From positions 11,781,583 to 11,845,582 of the forward strand of contig CM052359.1 in NCBI GenBank assembly GCA_028551475.1: 64,000 nucleotides of DNA, in the 5' to 3' direction. Shown in pieces: positions 46,322 through 58,800 of the stretch. The stretch is from Casuarina equisetifolia (taxonomy: Eukaryota; Streptophyta; Magnoliopsida; Fagales; Casuarinaceae). The notes under the pieces are model-generated. The model was not told where the DNA came from. It searched no databases and saw only the letters and a list, made by a program, of their open reading frames with translations. Position numbers and translations under genes: made by a program. Numbering within the stretch: the stretch's first letter is position 1; each line of letters opens with the position of its first letter.

Positions 46322-48851
46322 TCAGCCACAGCCTTTTCCTCCACCTGCTCCACAGCAGAAACCAGTCACTCTAGAAGGATTGCAACACCTCCCTTAATCT
46401 TACAAAAAGAGTTATGCAGGGTGCATCTCAGGATAAGGATTATCTTTAATCAATCATCTTAACAATGCTGCCGCATAGTCTGTCACAACCAGTAGGGTCG
46501 TGTTTATAGAAATTGTTATGAAATGCTTGTTATTACATTAATTACCGACAGCTAGGATTATAGCTTTCCATTATTTAATACTCCATATGCTAGGAAGGAA
46601 GTAAATAACATATACTTATACCTTTGCTGCCCCTAGTTCTTCCTGCATACACTCCTCTACCCCGGCCTCCTTCCATGCCTCTTTCTACCCCAAGCCCGAG
46701 CCTTTCACGTGCTTCCAACTAGCACTTTCCTCTTCATCCTACGCCCCACACCAGGTGGCTTTCTATCTGAACATCTTCATGGTTCAAGGCTTAGTGACAA
46801 ATAAGTGCATATACATTTAAAAGTCCCCAAATTCAGTGAAAATAAAAACTTAGGCTGGTTCAGGTGGATTCCTAAGTTAGTTGTATCCTAAAAAAAGAAC
46901 TCAGAAATTAAACAAGACAGAGAAAGTCTTTTCCACTGTAATGAACGTAATATGGAAAGAAAATATACCTAAGAGCTCTTTGTCTCCTCATGAACTTTGT
47001 CAATCACCTAAAGAAAAAAACAAGCATTACCATAGGAGTTTGACAGGTCTTGAAAAAATTGCAACGGAACAATATAAATGATCAGGAGAGTTCTTCTTGA
47101 TCTTTTTCTTTCAAGAAAAAAAGTTCCCAATGTAAGCTTTACAATATCTTACAAAACATGGAGTATTCACTACTACCCAGCACAATCAAACAGAAGAGAT
47201 ACCCAGGATGTTACAGGAAAAAAAGCCTCAATTCAACAAACCTTATCCATTAACCAAGAATAGACTAAAGGAAAAGTTATTGGAATTCCAAAGTTCCCAG
47301 AAAGATGCCCAGACCTAACTCAGCCCAATTGCATGATGGGCAGCGACCAGCCATTTAGCATGTAAGGCATTAGAACTTGAAATTCAAGAAATTATGCAAC
47401 ACAAAAAGAGGAAGAAACCAAAATGACAATAGGTTAAGAACTCTGGTCAGAAACAACCAATCTCCGTGTTGACATCACAACAACGTGCTTCTACAGAAGA
47501 CGTATCATCCAAAGCTTGATCAAGTGCGTGAGAGACATGTTGTGCCTCTTACAACACATACAAACCTTGAAGAAAGTGCCTTATGGAGCACATCAATGTC
47601 AGCTTTGGCTAAGCTACATCATTTCCAGAGAGAAGAAAGGAGAGAGGGGAAAGGGGCCCATATGAAGTTGAAAATGAATTCACAAGGAAAAAAAAAAAAG
47701 AAGAAAGAAAAGCACCTTAACTGGGACTCGAATCCTTAATTGCATTTCCACAAACATAACATTCTCGCATTCTCAAAAACCTATCTCCATCCTACATCAT
47801 TCTTCCATCCTTAAGTGCGGCACTGGAGTATAATTATAGTAAACTGTGATTTATGCAAAACACAAAGCCTCAAAAAATCAAAGACTCTGATATAGGAAGG
47901 ATAGGAAAATAATCACTTCTAAGGTATAAATGACTTCTCAAAGATAGATATTCATCCTGTTCACAATTAACCAAATGCCGATTGTAAGTCTCCCCATTTT
48001 TCAGCTCCACTAACTACCAACCACGAAAATAATTAGAATAAATACCATTTGCATAAGTTGGGTAACATTTAATTGCCTTCTTACAAAGGTAAAGAGAAGC
48101 CAAAATACGAAGTTAGCAATGTGGAAGGACCATTTTAGGGGATTAAGCAAAAATAAATGCATGCAATGTTTTTATGAGCAAGAAAAATACTTCAAGGGAT
48201 TAACAAAATGACAGCTAAGTTTCATATTTCATGTATTAAGCACTTCAAGTCAGTTAGCTATTAGATATTAATTTTCTTTGTTGTTTCTTTTGTTTGTTTT
48301 TGCAGAAACTATACATTACAAACCCATGGCATGGATCACGTTCGAATTGCCAACCCATGGTTAAGAAGTTCAACTTCACCCCCATGCGGTCAAAATGTAT
48401 TTGGTTTCAGTTCATGAGTTAAGGTATTGAAGTAAAAGATTGCTATTGCCTTTTTTAGGCTTTCTTTTTGAGGCATGTGTTCCATGCATGAGAATTTTAA
48501 AAAGAGCAAATATTAGAGGAGATAATTTTTGGTGGGTAAAGTGCAACCTTCTAAACCATGGACTTAAAATTTGAACTGAACCCAGACCAATGCTGAAATT
48601 AGCCTTTTAGAATATATTTCTAAAATGGGAGACATAAATCAGGAGATGCCCTTGCGCGATCTTAAGCAATGAAAGAAGAAGCTGGGAACGAAAAAATAGA
48701 TGAATTTAGTAAAAAAATTCAAAACATGGTCCTTATTTTCAAAGCAACCAAGACAAAACAGCTTAAAGCACAAAACTCTTTATCAAATAATCAGTAAGCT
48801 GAGCCACATACCATTTTTGCAATCGAAGGAAACCGGGTAATGACAACAGAC
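46322..48851 (-). pseudogene. LSM4: Decayed LSM4 gene lacking its Sm-domain exons
   Basis: Pieces of the U6 snRNA-associated Sm-like protein LSM4 remain in order on the minus strand. 48,851-48,812: a 40-base exon-like segment with good splice borders ending in ATG. 47,007-46,969: VIDKVHEETKSS then a stop at the border. 46,766-46,622: DRKPPGVGRR, then in another frame an RG-rich tail (GMEGGRGRGVYAGRTRGSK). 46,368-46,322: VTGFCCGAGGGKGCG and stop. Acceptors and donors (AG/GT) are still recognisable. The exons for the Sm fold, expected between 47,010 and 48,810, were not found. The frame is broken by a stop and at least one frameshift, and arginines of the RG tail look replaced by Cys or Lys as CpG decay would do. 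It was an intron-bearing gene, not a processed copy. Confidence 0.75.
47008..48811. other. Interior of the LSM4 remnant, no exon recognised
   Basis: 1.8 kb where the Sm1 and Sm2 exons should be. Neither strand shows phrases such as the NCDTWMN or YIRGNTIKYL motifs of LSM4. The frames at 47,485-47,739 and 46,881-47,081 show no family resemblance. Confidence 0.5.
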
Positions 48852-49474
48852 CTGCATAGACATCATCGTAAGAACTAAAGGAATGACGAATAGAACCAAC
48901 CGTTTGGTTGCGAAGAAAATGTAAGAAAAGAAAGGACGCTAAAGTTTTTGAGTCTTATGAAATTCATTTTTTGGTGACCAAGAAAACAGGGAAAAAAAAC
49001 AAAAACAAAACGCCAAAAAGAAAATCTTGACCCAGCTGAGATTTTTATTTTTACTTTTATATTTTTCTCTCAGGTTTAAGAACTAATAGAACCATTTCTG
49101 TTAACTAGAAATTTCCTCTGTTATGGTCTCCTTCTCTCGGTAATCATACAGAGCTTAGTGCGAAACTTGAAGAACATCTCGAATTAACAGACTTGCAGAG
49201 ATCCAATTGTCAAAGGAAAAACACACCTTCGTATGTGCATAGGGGCTGGGCCTGATAACAATAACTCATCGAGAGACTGGCGGATTGGGGAAGTTTAAAG
49301 GGTACAAGAAGATGTTGAAGTTTCTGCGTATATGCCCTCGAGAATTTTGATATTTCAGGATCGAGTGTTTTTTTTAATTAATGTTGCCTTTAGTATTTCG
49401 AGTATTTAGTTTCTATTTTACGTAGAGTTTAGAAACAGATTAATAAAATATTTACTACCTAAACAACAGAAACA
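48852..49474. other. Spacer between the LSM4 remnant and tRNA-Glu
   Basis: Probably includes the former LSM4 promoter and 5' UTR (around 49,100-49,320). No coding frame or repeat recognised. Confidence 0.4.
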
Positions 49475-49546
49475 TCCGTTGTCGTCCAGCGGTTAGGATA
49501 TCTGGCTTTCACCCAGGAGACCCGGGTTCGATTCCCGGCAACGGAA
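49475..49546 (+). tRNA. tRNA-Glu (anticodon UUC)
   Basis: A 72-base cloverleaf without an intron. The acceptor stem TCCGTTG pairs with CAACGGA, followed by discriminator A. The D arm holds GTTAGGATAT (box A region), the anticodon loop is CTTTCAC with TTC at 49,508-49,510, and the T arm is CCGGGTTCGATTCCCGG (box B). TTTTT at 49,552-49,556 serves as Pol III terminator. CCA is not encoded, as usual for nuclear genes. It is an ordinary functional-looking plant nuclear tRNA gene, in a spacer between minus-strand genes. Confidence 0.97.
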
Positions 49547-50296
49547 GTTAGTTTTTGTAAGTAACTGTTTTTGGCTCCTTGACATCAGTTTGAATCGGGG
49601 AAATTATTACCCTGCCATTTCTTCACATCATTTTGTAGTCTACAATGTTTCATGATGGCACTTCTTCTTTACTTAGCTGCCTGTAGATGTTAAACTACTT
49701 TGAAGCTCGATTCAATTTTTACGTCTCGTAGTGCTATCGCTAAACTCATTTTGATCCTCTGATTATCCAACTCGTTTATGTAGATATGAAGGGGTGACCA
49801 TAAACGGAGGGGTAGGGTTAATGCTGTGCCTCCGATTAAACCGATCCGGTATGCAGATGACTGATCGAGCCAAGCAACAAAACAAGAGGGGAGAGGCTAA
49901 CTACTTGATCCTTCTAACTTTTTGTTTAGGATTTATAGCAAAATAGTTTCGAAACATAAAAGAAAAGCTACTTATGCAAACTACGTGGTCACAAAGTTGT
50001 CGTCAAGTTTACATTACAGAATGATATTCAATCACATTCCTTCCTTTCCTGCTATACACATCCTGGAATAAATAACAAGTACAGTACCACAAAAATGAGG
50101 AGAGAAGCTCTTAGTGGCGGAGGCTAATTCCCGCGGTAAAATAAAAGGGGAAAAGACAGAAAAGAAAAGGTGAGAGGCAAAGTCTATAAAAGGATTGACA
50201 CACTCCAAATACATACGGCTATATACGGGTAGGAACTCATCACTAAGTTGTTTGTATACCTCCAGCAAACACGGTCGTAATTTTGGCTTCGTCCGT
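49547..50296. other. Spacer and 3' UTR of CPA
   Basis: The right part (from about 50,030) is likely CPA 3' UTR. Nothing else recognised. Confidence 0.5.
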
Positions 50297-53200
50297 TCAT
50301 TTTCCAATACCAAGTTCTTTGCTAATGTCTCTTGTAAGGCTGAATTGCATAGTGTTATGCCATGGGAATAGCGTTCGGGTAACAGGGAGCTTCCTCCGAA
50401 GATCCTACAGTGCAATCATGCGTATCAGAAGACTTCGGGAACATAAACGAATTTAGGAAGTTGGCTAAAGAAAGCTAGAAATGATTCATTTAACTGCCAC
50501 ATAGCTTCCTAAAGGTATTATGTTCAAAAGAAATTGAATATGCAACAATGCAAAAGTCTGCAAGTTAGAACTAATCCCGTTTTTGTATTGGGTTTTCTAT
50601 TATTGCAGGTGGGCCGGAGAAACCTAACAAGGGGAAGGTTATTGGCAAGATGAAAATGAGTATGTATAATAGAGACTGAAGATTTAGATGATTACTGAAA
50701 GAGAGAAGACACATTCAGTTTTATATAGAAGCAGGAATCGAATTCAGTTTGTTTCAAAAATTAAAACCATTTTAGATATCAGTAATTAATATAACACAAG
50801 GAAATTTCTTACCGAATCTTTTATCATAAGAGCAATTTACTTTTCTACTAATCAACATCCCAAAACCAAATGGAGGATAAAATGCTCAACAAAAAGGTGG
50901 CGGGTCTAGAGGAGTGCGGTCAGTGGTTGGATGATTGAAGTGGTCAGTTTTGTGGAGTTGATTACCATTTAAGCAATGCTATCTCACATGAAATGAAGTG
51001 ATACCTATATGATGGACGAGTCATGTGGGCCTACATACTAACAGGTGACAAGAAAGAGGAAACTATCCCACTCTAGAATTGAGGTGAGTAAACAGTACCT
51101 TGAAAGTGGTATCTGGCAACTTTGAATAGGATGCCTGGCAAATATGTAATTGTCAGGAAAGACTCAGAGAAATGAAAATGATTTTACTACAGGAAGAGGC
51201 ATATTGATTACCTCAAGAGATGCCAAGTACTCTGTTTCATGGTGGCGAATAATGCTTGCTACGGTAATTGCAGAATCATCCGGAGACTGAAACACATACG
51301 AGCAAAAGAATTGAATACTAAAAAGAGGATAAAACAATATGATAAGAAAAGATATCGCGAAGCAGCATCATTTTTTAAGTAGAAGAATGAACAGCACTAG
51401 AATGCTTAAAGTGTTTCAAAAGGAAAAAAAGAAAAAAATGAAAAGAAAGGATAGCATGACCTGTTAAGCAAATGGGAAGTGGAAACTAAGTTTAAAAAAA
51501 TGTGAGAAGAGATCATCAAACGGGATTTGTAGTCTTTTGGCCAAGCATGGTTTTAAAGATTACCCAGGGAATAGAGCTGGGCAAGCTAACTCAGCAAGCA
51601 AAGTCATAAACCTATATTACAGTAAAATCATCATCTTCAAAACATGAACATCATCTTAAGTATACCGATGAATCTTCAGATTAAGGTTATGAATCATGCC
51701 TAAGCAAGCTTATGCAGAAAAAACAGTTAAAAGTAATAATCAGTAATAATGATGAAATAGAAATTAATTCTTGATAGGTATCCATGTAATTTTCTAATAA
51801 CCTGAAATACTGTCGAATCCTCGCATTCATGTTTTGCATCCAATTGTACATTTCCCTCTTCGAAATAATGAGCACCTACCTGAAAGCAGAAAGATGTACA
51901 AAGAAGCTTTAACTTATTCTAGGCAAAACGACCTCAAGAAAAGTTAATGCAGCTGAATTGCCTAGAAACACAAATGAAAGTAAAAGATAGCCATATAGCT
52001 GATAAGGAATACCTGCAATTGGCCTCTCAGTTCCAATATTTGTTCATCATCTTTGAACTCAATGTTCCATACTGAGCGCCAACTTCCATTGCTACACAAT
52101 GTTCCATAAAAATATGAAAACAGAAAAATGTTATGCTTTAAAGGTTCTTGTTTCTAATAGATGAGTACATGCAAGATCTAAGCAGACAGATAATGATGAG
52201 TTGGTATCATATGGTTATGTCCTATCTGAACCATAATGCCAAAAAAACCAAAAAAAACAGAAGTTTAAATCATCATTTGACTAAATCAACTCACCAGAAA
52301 TTCTGTGGACTAAGTCTAGCAGCCGATATCACCACAACAAGCTTAAAATCGGAACCTGGGCCCTCCACATCTTTCCCATTCGTACAGTACACAGAGCAGG
52401 TGCCTTTTGGATAAGATTCACCAACATACTTGAGTACTTCAGCATCCAGAGCGTATCTTTCAATAAAGAGAAAATGGCATCATCAGCAATGGAGTCACTC
52501 TCTATGTCTATGTGACTGTTCTATGCGCTGCCGCAAGCTACAATTTTTATCTGTATGCAATTACATGAAAGTGCATACATTGCAGCAAAGCTTAAGAGGT
52601 TAAAAGTTAATGGCATAACTCCCACTCCACAGTAGCAAAAACTCAAATTCTCAACACCAAAATGCAGGGGAAACTTGAATTTTATACAAGATAATTCCTG
52701 GGTTGTGGTAACCTTGGAATATTATTTTCATTTATTTGAATTCATTATTGGAAAAAACACTACATAATCACTGATAGATGAAAGTTCCTAGTCGGGAGTA
52801 TCAATCTAGCATTCAAATCTGGTGAAAAAACCCAAGAGAATCAACTTATGAGCAGTAGAAGTTATTTCATAGACATCTAACACGAATCGGAGTATGAAAG
52901 CCACAAATATGCTGTGAAGTCTTTTGAACTTTGAAAAGCCAGATACTTATTTCATAGTATAGAAGGAACTGACAGCAGGTTCAAGTGGAAAAAAAATTCC
53001 TCCCATTAGAATTACATATCATACCGGAATTCCTCTACATATGAGGATGGAAGTTCCTCATCCAGAGCAGGTCTCACTTTGGTACAAACCTGAACCAGTT
53101 TACAGTGTTGTATAAGATAATAAGAAGTAAAAGAAAACTTGACAAAGGATAAGGAACAGAGAACAGGAAAGGGGGAGGAAAGAAAAAAGAGTAGCATGCA

Positions 53201-54740
53201 TATGACAGAATTCAACAAAGAACATGCATCCAATCACCAAGATGAGCATATGACAACAAAAATAGCTTTTCTCTTAACTACTCCACTCAGATGCAGATAA
53301 TTGAAGATTTTCTCTACAATCTACAGCTACTTCGTAATGCAATTCCCAGAAAAAAGTACTGAAGATTTAGACTAAACCATTAGGACCCGAGAGATCTTAT
53401 TGGTTATAGTTAATGATCTAAGGAATCCATGGATATTAGACTAATTCTCATTTGCCATAATGATCTTTTCCTTATTCGTTTAGGATGTTATATATTCCAA
53501 TATTATCTTTGACGTACAAGTATTTGATAGACATGTAAAGTAAGGCTAAGCTATGCCTTGAGGTTTAAGCATTGCCTCAAGCAATGACAAAAACAATGGG
53601 CATTGCTTTAGCGTTTTGGTGTAAATAACAACAACTATCAAGAGAAACAAAAGGCGAAAGACGTAAATTACTTGTTTGATGTGGTCAACTACAGCAACTT
53701 GGGCAGTCCTAGGATCAACAAACTCATTCTCCTTGAGCTCGCCAAATGATGTAACAAGCACCTGCATCCAACAAAGTGAATGAAGTATAATATAATCGGG
53801 TTGAAAATCAAAACTAATGTAATAATAGCAAATTTTGAATCATGATTTAATTCAATCAAGTGGCATATCAATCTTCAAGCAGTTGATCTCATTCCTCATT
53901 CTTAACAAGATCATATTCTGTAGGTCAAATGGCAAACCCAAAATTCCATCTTCCTATTCCGATTAATACTAAGGACATACATCTTAATACGATTAAGTCA
54001 CAAACTGGCGTCCTTTGAGGTGGTGGCAACTGTCACTTGAGATACCCACCAATTAGGTGCAAATTCGTACCGTGAGTTTGTAGGCTTTTGAGGCTTAAAA
54101 ATTCGACAAACGTCACGGAATAATAACTCTGTTTCGGTGAACTTATGTTACCACAATCATTGGCAACTTAAAGAAACAATAAATGCCCATCAAAGCCCAT
54201 ACAGACCTTGGCATTATCTTATTCAACTTTAATGAATGCATCAAACATGAATTATCAAAAAGAAACTCGAAAACCAAAGAAGAAAAAGTTTTCATAAGGA
54301 GTCAGAGACTTGCATCGCCAATTCGACCGGGCATTTCGAGGCAAATCATATGGGATTTATTGTACATGGGAAATGACTCCGAAGCCGCCTCATTGTACAA
54401 TTGTTCGTCATTCAGGATCGCTTTCACATCTTAAGAAGAAAAAGCAGAAAAAAGAAAAGAAGAAGAAAAAGGAAAAGAAAGAAACCAATCAGAATGTGAA
54501 CAAATTACTCGATCACGAGAAAAGCAGAGAGAGACTAAAAAAGAAAATGCGAATATCAAATTGTAGAAGAGAGAACGTAAGATTCGGAAGAAGCCTAATG
54601 CAAATTCAAAATTCGCAGAGAAAAAGAACAATACCTTTGGCAACGTATTGGATTTCACCGGCAGGAGAGTTGAGAAGGAACCATTTCGCTATCTCTTTCT
54701 TCTGCTTCTCACTCAACTCTGCTTCTTCAACATCCGCCAT
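50297..54740 (-). CDS. CPA: F-actin capping protein subunit alpha, 10 exons
   Basis: Exons (minus): 54,635-54,740; 54,314-54,429; 53,672-53,761; 53,025-53,089; 52,295-52,456; 52,013-52,091; 51,802-51,879; 51,212-51,286; 51,099-51,134; 50,297-50,404. Total 915 bases, 304 residues (family about 308). It starts MADVEEAELSEKQKKEIAKW and contains SPAGEIQYVAK, DPRTAQVAVVDHIKQ, VCTKVRPALDEELPSSYVEE, NGSWRSVWNIEF and the C-terminal actin-binding tentacle region ending SKELGIGK. Together with CPB it caps barbed ends of actin filaments and binds phosphoinositides. Intron 2 has a GC donor (GGCGAT|GCAAGT); the rest are GT-AG. Exon 9 is only 36 bases. A long CT run sits just upstream of the ATG. No lesion seen. 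Confidence 0.96.
54306..54316 (-). other. GC donor splice site of CPA intron 2
   Basis: On the minus strand exon 2 ends GGCGAT at 54,314 and the intron starts GCAAGTCTC; the acceptor is GGATGCAG at 53,762-53,769. This joins RIGD to VLVTSFGE in frame, as in the family (GDVIVSSYSE in Arabidopsis, from memory). A nearby GT giving the correct frame was not found. Confidence 0.75.
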
Positions 54741-54753
54741 TTCTCTCGCTATC

Positions 54754-54754
54754 C

Positions 54755-54810
<56 letters not shown>
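54754..54810. repeat. (CT)n microsatellite in the CPA 5' leader
   Basis: About 27-28 CT units ending some 14 bases upstream of the CPA start codon; on the transcribed strand this is a GA run in the 5' UTR or core promoter. Such runs are common binding tracts for GAGA-type factors in plants and are highly polymorphic. Confidence 0.9.
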
Positions 54811-54813
<3 letters not shown>

Positions 54814-55897
54814 GGATTTGATATTTTGGGAGGAAATTGCGGTGGGGGAGATTTCGAAAGGAAATCACAGACTGGAGTGTATTGACGGGGAGGGAGATCG
54901 TGAGTCAATCATGACCGTACAATTTTGTTGTTCTGCGACCACCGACGGATGGGATCCGTCCAGACCATCAAATATATTACAGTCATGGCTACGCTACTCC
55001 AACCCCCCATGCGGGCAATGATCTGTAAAGTAGATTTAGATTTGTGCGAGACGAAATTGATTTGATTGTGGGGGATGGGAGTTGATTATCCGGATCCATC
55101 TACGGCTAATATTGTCCGTCCGATTGGGAGGCCATCCGAGAGAAACAACGATAACGGAACATCGGAAAGAAAACATTTAATAGCATCAAAAAACACAGGG
55201 ACAAGATTAGAAGTCAATTCTTGTCAATAGCAACTTTGTTCCGGTTGTCGTTGTGCGCGTAAGATGGGTGGTATAGAACAATCGTCCAAATGCGTTGTAA
55301 GAAATTGGAACAATGATTGTAATGATGGTTTCCACTGTACTGTGTCATTAAAGTTAAGAGGGAAATTAACAGGATAGAAAGAAAAAAATACCCATCTGTA
55401 GAGTAGGTAGAATGATCAAACCGTCCCAAACAAGTTTTAAAAAGGATAAATCGCTCAATTTGTTTTGGAAACTATTAATTACCCACCAACTATTTAAACC
55501 TATTTAAAGATAATTCACTTTATCCAGCAATGAAGATACTCAGAGACAACAAACAAACATTTTTCTTCTTTTCATCGTTGTCATATTATTAATATTTTGA
55601 CAACCTAGGATATTTCCGAATTTGTACTATAAATGTCGCCTACAATCTAACCCAAGTCATAGAGGCACTGTAACAGAATTCTTAAAATTATTGGAATCTT
55701 CCTTACAGAATCTCCCCGTGTCAACGAACAAATTGGATAGACATTTCCGACTGCCTCGATTGACGTCATTGGGCACAGTCAGCAATGTTTTAAATTATAT
55801 ATATATATATATTAGCAGTAGCTACACCGCCGGAAGACATTAGCTTCTGAAAATTGTTTCCACGCCTTCAAGGGGCCAACATCATCATCGTGGTAAC
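54811..55897. other. CPA upstream region and acyltransferase 3' flank
   Basis: No further gene. An (AT)n run lies near 55,796-55,810. Confidence 0.5.
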
Positions 55898-58800
55898 TTA
55901 AAGAAAATCCCTTGATTTAAGATTCATAAATAAGCCTCTAGCGGCAAAGCCCATTAGGTCAGTTGTATCCCTAAAACCACGCACCCTCGACATGATACCC
56001 TCTTTGACAAACCAGTCCGTAGGGCCGGGCTCTTGACGATGTATAGAACTTCGCCTCGGTTGTATATGTGTTTCTTGCCCAATTGAAGAAGAAGTAGGCT
56101 CCCGGGAACACGTAATACCTAACCTTGGTAGGATCTCTGATTCTTGCCTCAAAGAAGAATCATCTTTGGTATCTAATAAATCCATCCCAAAGGATTCCCA
56201 GTCAACTTGCTGCAAGATTCCGACCATTTCCTCTGTGCTTCGTACAGGATGATATTGTGATTGCATTGCCTGCTCAAGTGCTAACCTGTCGACTTGAATC
56301 TTCAATTCATGTAATCTGTGACCAATCCTAGAAGCTATAGCACTGTATAATTCCCCTCTTGGTATGTGTTGCGCCTCTTCCAGGTCGAGCAAATCATCAA
56401 AATGGATAGGGTCCCCAATTAATACTGTTACCTGTATAATTAGAAAACATGAGATACTAGGCCCCAATAGTCCTTGTATTCTGCAAAATTTGGTTAATAA
56501 CGTTGGAACCATAAGTATAACAACCGGAACAACTGTAGATTGGGGAAATAGTACCAAACTACTCTTATGATCCCTTTCTACTAGTTCAGCCGCTAGAAAT
56601 GTCTACTGATAAGGAGTGGTTAGATATCTTACCGTCTTCCCAATCCTTGGGATGTTGGCTCCTACAGGCATTATCTCCTGCATCCCAGTATGTACAAATG
56701 GAACAACCATCGGAATATTGTCTGTATCTAGGATCAACCTGTTCATGTACAAGTTTATAATAGTAAATACTGAGTCAAAGACAAGAAAAATGTGAATCAA
56801 CATTCTGACTGACAAATGCCACATGAAAAAATTCCTCTCTCTCTGTGAAGAACAAAATAAAAATAAAAATAAAAACAATAAGTCTTTAAGACCCCTACCT
56901 TCCAACGCCTCTCTTGGAAGACCCCATGGTTTTTCCACCATCCCGAGAGCGACTTCCTTCTGGAAAGATGTGAACCCATCCACCACGGTTCAATTTTGCA
57001 ATAGCCATATCCATGCCCTAAAGTCGTTAAGAAGAAAGATGAGAACATGTGGATGGTTGAAACACAGTTTGATATCACAGTGAAACGGCGTACCAGATGT
57101 AGAGCATAAAAGCATTATATTGACAAAAAACACTAATTATTCAGGAGCTGCAGACTGCTACACATCTTCCTACAAAATACCATCCTGCATTGGAGTCATT
57201 TAACTACGAAAATTTTCTAATAATATTCAACATTTCAATTCGCAAACAAATGAAACATCTGAGGCATGCAAATTAAAGTTTTCATGAATGTCAAGAAGCA
57301 GTGAAGCTCAAAAAACCACATTCAAAAACAGGAAAAAAATAATTACGGGAACAACTAATTTGCACAACTACAAGCACCAAAAAGGAATACAAAGAGTGCG
57401 AAAGGTAAATCCTCAAGGCTATTATCGTATAACCTTGCTCCCATCAATAATGCAAAGGGGCAAAAAATATAGAAAACTGGACTTCTTTCTCAATAGAATG
57501 GCCTCCACAATATCCTTCCTTAGAATACAATTCTACCACTCATCCACAAAGCTCTTCTGACAAGCCTCGACAAGTCTACGATATCTTGACAAACTAAAGA
57601 CATACTTAGAAGTATACCTTCTGATAAATACCATCACCACGAGCTACTGGCAATACTTTGACAGATCGAAAGAATGCAGAAAACACGGGATTTGTGAAAC
57701 AACGGTCAGATGCACAAAGCGTCCATCTCAAGTTATGAGAATCCAGAAGAATACTTGGAGGAAGCAGCGCAGCAATAACAAATGGATCATCCACAGAAGA
57801 AACATGATTGCTAACCTGAAAAAACACATGTATGACAGACCAAGAATGATAATGCAGAAACAATGACATTACAATTGAAGGTTGTTTAGTGACATCAAAC
57901 AAAATTACAAAAAATGGCCAAGCTAAAATTTGAAAACACGAATATTTGATTTATTCCACAGAAGTTAAATGGTTTATACCGTAACAAGAGGCTTCTCCTT
58001 GGGTCTATGCAGCAACACGGCATACAATTTTTCTAAACCATAAACCTGCAACAACAGATGACAACTCATATCAATTCTTACACACAAAACTTCAACAGAA
58101 GAGGCAAAATGGGTAGATGGGCAGCATGAAATGCCACCAATTTACTAACCTCAACGCGATTTAGGCCTTTCATAAAGACATGACAAACATTTCCAAGTAC
58201 AGGAACAGCCACAGCTCGAAGCATGCGAACAATGGTAGACTCTTCTTCAACATTTAAGTCTTTACTCACTGTAGCCAAAAGAGTTTTAACAAGTAAGAAT
58301 CCAGATGTGCATATTTCAAAATTCACGAGGCTAAGACAGCGTTTCCCTCTCATAAGCTCTCACAACTACCCAGTTCCCGAAGATTTGATTCAAATACTAA
58401 ACTAACACCCAACCCTTAAATAGAGGACTTGAAATCTTTGCATAAGAAACAACAATTCTGGCACCCTCACATGGATCAAATACATATTATGTTCTTCTGA
58501 ACAGGGAAATTACAAGATTTGAGAAGCACATGTCAACTTAAATCAATTTCTCTGAATTACACGAGTGAAATGTGCTGGTATAAAAACTATAATGACATAG
58601 AAGGTGGTCATTATTTTTACCCAACGACCTCTAATTTCGGTAGAGCTCAAAAGAAGTGAAGTGAAGGTGGTCTCCTCCGCTCACCAGAGAAAAGAAGTCG
58701 GAGGAAAAAGCACTGCTCCTTTACAGATAGGGACTTCTCAACCGGAAAAGAGGCAAGAAGAAAACTATAACAGAACCAAAGACATGAAAGTTGGAAGGGT

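Noticed and set aside
47485..47739. 84-codon plus-strand ORF inside the LSM4 remnant
   Set aside because: Ends in a poly-lysine run from an A tract; no conserved phrase.
53546..53671. C-terminal continuation of the CPA exon 3 frame
   Set aside because: Open frame through the intron; the GT donor at 53,671-53,670 and resumption at VCTKVRP show it is intronic.
54310..54885. A 191-codon plus-strand ORF
   Set aside because: It is the reverse of CPA exons 1-2 plus the CT microsatellite, giving an artificial Leu-Ser repeat; no family match.
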